Source of the DNA: Desmodus rotundus
Lineage: Eukaryota; Chordata; Mammalia; Chiroptera; Phyllostomidae
Reading direction: 5' to 3'
Length of the DNA stretch: 64,000 nucleotides
NCBI RefSeq assembly: GCF_022682495.2
Contig: NC_071391.1
Span: forward strand, 81,557,161-81,621,160
Below, in pieces: positions 60,381 to 64,000 of the stretch (position 1 is its first letter; every line of letters begins with the position of its first letter). The position numbers were made by a program, and so were the translations under genes. Under the pieces are notes generated by a model. The model did no database searches, was not told the DNA's origin, and worked only from the letters and a program-made list of their open reading frames with translations.

Positions 60381-61054
60381 GGGTCTGAAAGAGGACCTGC
60401 CTGGCTGCAGTGAATCTCAGGCATGCAGCTACTAGCCTATAGGAGACAGTTCTGCGTGGCACGGTCCCAGCTCCCACTAGGAAAGGCCAGTGGAAAGCGA
60501 GGTCTGACACACACACGGATAAGTTCTCCCATGAGGAATCAGGCCTGTATTGTACCTAGGCCACTTTGAGACTTGCTTTTTGCTAAAACTCCCTCACCCT
60601 GAATTGAGGCAGCAAACATTTACTGCATATCTTTAAAGTAACTTCCTAAAATCTATACTAAACCTTCCAAGGAGGAGTGTAACCAGTTCAACCACTTTTC
60701 CCTTTACATTTGCAAATATCCTTCTTTTTTCATGTAATTAGCAACATCCTCTCCTTTGTTTTCTGTAAAAGGTAACCACCTAAAGCAAACCTGTGCATAT
60801 TAAATAAGAACCATCCTCAATGTAATGTGCCCAGAAAAGCAATAAAAGCCTGTCAAGGCAAGGGTCGGGGGCTCTTCTCTTGAGATAATGGCCAGGCCGT
60901 CCCTTTTCCTCCACAGGACTTTGTAGTCTATGCGAATTTGTCTCATCTCAGCCACAACGCTGCAGACACTGCAGGCCTGTGACCACACCAGGGGGGTGGG
61001 CCTGAAAGGGGACCTGCCTGGCTGCAGTGAATCTCAGGCATGCAGCTACTGGCC
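60381..61054. repeat. Direct repeat of 57 bp flanking an LTR
   Basis: Copies at 60381-60437 and 60998-61054 ('gacctgcctggctgcagtga' and so on) differ at three positions. The 428-bp LTR lies between them. The spacing without it is about 185 bp. Confidence 0.9.
60546..60973 (+). mobile_element. Solo LTR of an endogenous retrovirus, 428 bp
   Basis: It starts TG ('tgtattgtacctaggcc') and ends CA ('cgctgcagacactgca'). The 4-bp words 'ggcc' at 60542-60545 and 60974-60977 fit a target duplication typical of gammaretrovirus-like elements. A poly(A) signal AATAAA lies at 60841-60846. It sits in the antisense L1 5' UTR. No internal region remains. Confidence 0.7.
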
Positions 61055-61698
61055 ATCTAGTCCACAGCCTGCCACTCTTGCAGGAGACTTGGGCCCAAAC
61101 TCTCCACTCTGCACAACCCCCTGCTCACCAGCCACAATGGGAAAGATCACACAATCCCTTTAGCGTAACACTTTCTGTTCTTCCTGTGCAGCTGGACTCA
61201 GTGGGACACAACTGCACTTTCACTCTGGTATCTTTGTTGGTAGAGCTTCTGCACATACGAGTGTGAGCACAGGGTTCCTGCCAAGTCTTGTCGCAGCTCC
61301 TCTTTTCAAAGAATCTCTATGTAGCCCCCACACTGCAGTGCCAAGCCCTAGGCTGGTTATCTAAATGCTTCACCTCCCCAAAAAGCACAGTCTCTCTTGG
61401 TCAGGGCTGTCCACAGCCTGCCAGTACCTCTGACAGTTTTAGGAGATAGAATTTCTCTCTGGAACTCTCCCAGTTGACACCGAAGCTACAGACATGCCAC
61501 TCCCAGACTTTGTGATTTTCCTGTGTGGGACCAGGGTCCCACTCTGAGGGGATGGAGCCACTAATCTGCATTTTCTGTCTGTTCTTTCCTCTCCTGCAGG
61601 CTCCTTACACAGAGCATTTCCCCCTCAATTTATAAAATCTCTTACGGGATGGTACAAAGCATCCTCTGTACTTCTTGGTTTCAAAAATTCACATCAGC

Positions 61699-61917
61699 AC
61701 CATGGCTGGTGTGGTTCAGTGGATTGAGTGCCAGCCTGCAAACCAAAGGGTCACCAGTTCAATTCCCAGTCAGGGCACATGCCTGGGTTGCAGGGCAGGT
61801 ACTTGGTAGGGTGCACACCAGAAGTAACCACACATTGATGTTCTCTCCCTTTCTTTCTCTCTCCCTTCCTGTCCCTCTAAAAATAAGTAAATAAAATCTT
61901 TTTTTAAAAACCTTTTA
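61699..61917 (+). mobile_element. Ves SINE, full length
   Basis: The head 'accatggctggtgtggttca', a B-box-like 'agttcaattcc' at 61757-61767, a C/T-rich tract and an A-rich tail. A 16-bp target duplication, 'aaaaattcacatcagc' at 61683-61698 and 'aaaaattcacattagc' at 61918-61933, has one mismatch. Confidence 0.95.
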
Positions 61918-62044
61918 AAAAATTCACATTAGCTGAGATTCTATTGACTGTTCAGGTCACATGGAAGATCAGCCGAAGATCTGAGCTGGGGACACAAGCA
62001 AGTGCCACCACCTACTTGGCCACATCTTCTGAATCCTCAAATGT

Positions 62045-62170
62045 ATTATTTTTAAAGTGTTTTACTGATGAAGAAATCAGCTTTAAAAAGGTCTGTCATT
62101 TGTCCACATTTCCACCACTAGTAAGTAGTAGAGTCCACTGTACTCCTATCTGTCTGGTTCCAAGACCCAC
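62045..62170 (-). mobile_element. MIR SINE fragment, antisense
   Basis: 'actgatgaagaaatcagctt', 'ccaccactagtaagtagtag', 'ctatctgtctggttccaaga' give the reversed MIR core. Confidence 0.5.
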
Positions 62171-62224
62171 ACAATTTCTATTATATCTATACTAGTTTAC
62201 TGTATTTAAATATGTTTACTAAAT

Positions 62225-62470
62225 TCATTTATTCATTTTATTCTTTTGTTACTCTAACTTAAATTTAATAAGTCTTTATTAGTACCCAGCCACACAGGCA
62301 TTGTGCTAAGTCTAAAAATACAGCTGGGAAAATACAAGGTCATTGCCCTCATGAACATACTAATGTTTAATAAAGAAGATATATTGCAATGTAAGAAAAT
62401 GAATATATTTGGGAAAACAAGAATTGAGGGAAAGTGGTTCGGAAAGCATTGCACGCGGTAAAAAAAATAA
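62225..62470 (+). mobile_element. L2 LINE 3' fragment
   Basis: 'cacaggcattgtgctaagtc', 'ctcatgaacatactaatg' are L2-type phrases in order. Confidence 0.5.
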
Positions 62471-63347
62471 GTTTTTTAAATAATGGAAACTAAATAAGTG
62501 TCTGAAACAGGACTAAAGAGGTCAAGGCTGGCCTGGTTCCACATATAATCTTATTACATTCATATAACTTTGGAAATGCTTTCACCCCACTTCATTTAAT
62601 AGATGGGAGATTAATAGGTGATTGACAGATAGATAGATGAATGATAGATGAATAAATGGTAGATGATAGGCAGGGAATGGAGAAAGAAGAAAAAGCAACC
62701 ACCCACAGCTTGGAGGGAAAAAAGCAAGAACATTAACTTTGGACCACATTTTTTCAGGCATGCCCCAATCTTGCTTTTAAACTGTTACTGCCTTGACTGA
62801 GGGCTTGATCATCTCAGCAGAGAATGTCCTTTGCTAACACTAAGCCACTTCTGTGTTATCCATTTGAAAGCCTAGTTTATGTTTCTGTCTATACATTAGT
62901 TGTTATCAAGTGCAATTCTAATCAGTACTGTAGGCCAGCCTCTGCCAAAGCTAAGATGTAACAGCAATGTAAATAGTCATGAATGCCAGAGCTTCTACTT
63001 TTCTGTTTGTTTGTTTTGTTTTTAATATCCTACACTTAAGCTTTCCATGAGTTCAAATTGACCTCTGACCATTGATCTACATAAGTGAAATTGAGTATTG
63101 TATAAGCAGCCAAGTGGAACACATTGTCCCTTAACATACACCAATTCCTTGAGCACTGGGGTGAGGGTGCACTTAGATAAGCAGACAGTGGGACAGAGTA
63201 TGACTGGGGAAGCATAAACCACTTCCCCTCTGAAGGACTCTTCTGGTTTTGCCTTCAGAGGGCAGAAAACTTGACCCAAATACAGCAGCTGTTCTCTTCA
63301 TCCTCTAACACCCAGAGAGAATAAATATTCAAGAAATAGATCTATAT
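62471..63347. other. Unassigned, with degenerate (GATA)n at 62625-62670
   Basis: The tetranucleotide stretch 'gatagatagatgaatgatag' is impure. I recognise no gene in the rest. Confidence 0.5.
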
Positions 63348-63412
63348 ACCCAAAACTAATATAATATTGTATTGTCAAGTGTAATTGAAATTGTTTTAAT
63401 TATAAAAAATGA
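63348..63412 (+). mobile_element. Very short L1 3'-end insertion (65 bp)
   Basis: The 65-bp body ('acccaaaactaatataatat' onward, A-rich end) is L1 3'-end-like. Perfect 17-bp copies of 'aagaaatagatctatat' flank it at 63331-63347 and 63413-63429. Confidence 0.85.
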
Positions 63413-63499
63413 AAGAAATAGATCTATATCCCCAGGCTTCTTGATCCTGATTGTTTTTCAAGTTGAAAGAAACATCAATTTGATTTCTCCTTTAATTCC

Positions 63500-63610
63500 T
63501 TCATAAATCCAACCAGTCAACACTTGTTAGGCAGTGACTGTGTTCAGATTACTAGTGAATAGCTGGGGAAACAAAAACTCAGTGAACCTTTGGCCCTGAC
63601 CTGGAAAAGC
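63500..63610 (+). mobile_element. L2-type 3' fragment
   Basis: 'aacacttgttaggcagtgac' and 'gctggggaaacaaaaactca' fit an L2 3' region. Confidence 0.45.
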
Positions 63611-64000
63611 ACTGCTCATGAGCCAACTCCCAGGTGAGCCCAGGCAGAAAGACAGGTCTGTTCAACAAGTCTTTTACAACAGCCCTACCCATGTAAGTAA
63701 AGGTGTTTATTTAATTTTATTATATAGTTGTATAATTCAGGTCTCTAGTTCTGTCCAGGCTTGAGTTTCCAAAATTCACATAAATTTCCATAGTTTTAAA
63801 TTTTTGTAACTCCCCAAATGTAACCGTTATAAAATATGGAACAGAAGCACCGAGAAAAGTAATAGGTCACATCTTCAAAACTTGTAAGAAAGTATAATAG
63901 CAGTGGGGGAAAATGACCTCTTCAATGCCAATTTTTCAGATCTATCTCAAATAAGTAGAAATAGAAAGTAGGTGATAAATTTGGCTCTCTAAAAGCTCTA
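63611..64000. other. Unassigned sequence at the window edge
   Basis: AT-rich; nothing recognised. Confidence 0.5.

Larger units (their letters stand above)
48291..61690 (-). mobile_element. Long antisense L1 (about 7 kb without its insertions) with three LTRs and another L1 inside
   Basis: On the minus strand: 5' UTR from at least 61690 down to about 57062, ORF1 (57061 to about 55450), ORF2, and 3' UTR ending at 48291. The reading breaks off at 49560 ('gccaacact') and resumes at 53281 ('caacactttattgaagaggc'), so 49561-53280 is an insertion. Further insertions are LTRs at 55520-56339, about 58040-59250, and 60546-60973. The 5' end is uncertain; a Ves SINE lies at 61699. Without the insertions the 5' UTR would be about 3 kb. 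Confidence 0.75.
57062..61690 (-). promoter_or_regulatory. L1 5' UTR (internal promoter region), antisense, very long
   Basis: Upstream of ORF1 on the minus strand the text is first Gln-like CAG/TTG-rich, then enters purine-rich tandem units (57471-59610), then a GC-richer stretch (59660-61690). Two LTRs are inserted. In L1 the 5' UTR holds the internal Pol II promoter. No defined site is visible. Confidence 0.5.

Noticed and set aside
55520..60973. A provirus bounded by the LTRs at 55520 and 60546
   Set aside because: The sequence between them is antisense L1, each LTR has its own target duplication, and no gag, pol or env text is present.

Overview
The window looks like gene-poor, AT-rich intergenic or intronic DNA from a bat, probably a yangochiropteran (microbat). 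The main evidence is four copies of a tRNA-derived SINE of the Ves type, with a 5' end reading 'gccctggctggtgtagctcag' or a close variant. Further support comes from L1 elements with a G-rich 3' UTR, an ORF1-only half-L1 (HAL1), a palindromic non-autonomous hAT element, and two copies of an internally deleted mariner. These identifications come from reading motifs by eye and from remembered consensus features; no database was searched. I found no host protein-coding exon, functional RNA gene or CpG-island promoter. Every long open frame either lies in a transposon or looks like chance.

Layout. 1-3445: the 5' half of an antisense L1, then a 3' L1 fragment on the + strand that holds a mariner and a Ves SINE. 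3.4-26 kb: mostly unassigned sequence with old mammalian repeats (MIR, L2, MaLR-type LTRs, small hAT elements) and a perfect 32-bp-arm hairpin at 23471-23541. 26.1-30.0 kb: a three-layer nest in which a MER5-like hAT element is split by an L1, which is split by a HAL1. 31.5-33.3 kb: a second three-layer nest (antisense L1, then Tigger, then mariner). 36.3-45.2 kb: an old L1M remnant split by a nearly full-length but decayed L1 (37447-43165). 48.3-61.7 kb: one antisense L1 with a very long 5' UTR, opened by a rearranged L1 (itself holding a younger 5'-truncated L1) and by three LTR insertions; a Ves SINE lies at its far end. 62-64 kb: MIR, L2 and a 65-bp retroinsertion with a perfect 17-bp target duplication.

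Nothing here works together as an operon or pathway. The order of events comes from which element interrupts which and from surviving target-site duplications. The points most worth a second look are the perfect hairpin, the HAL1 nest, the roughly 300-bp tandem units in the L1 5' UTR, the internally inverted L1, and two solo LTRs that share a similar 3' part.
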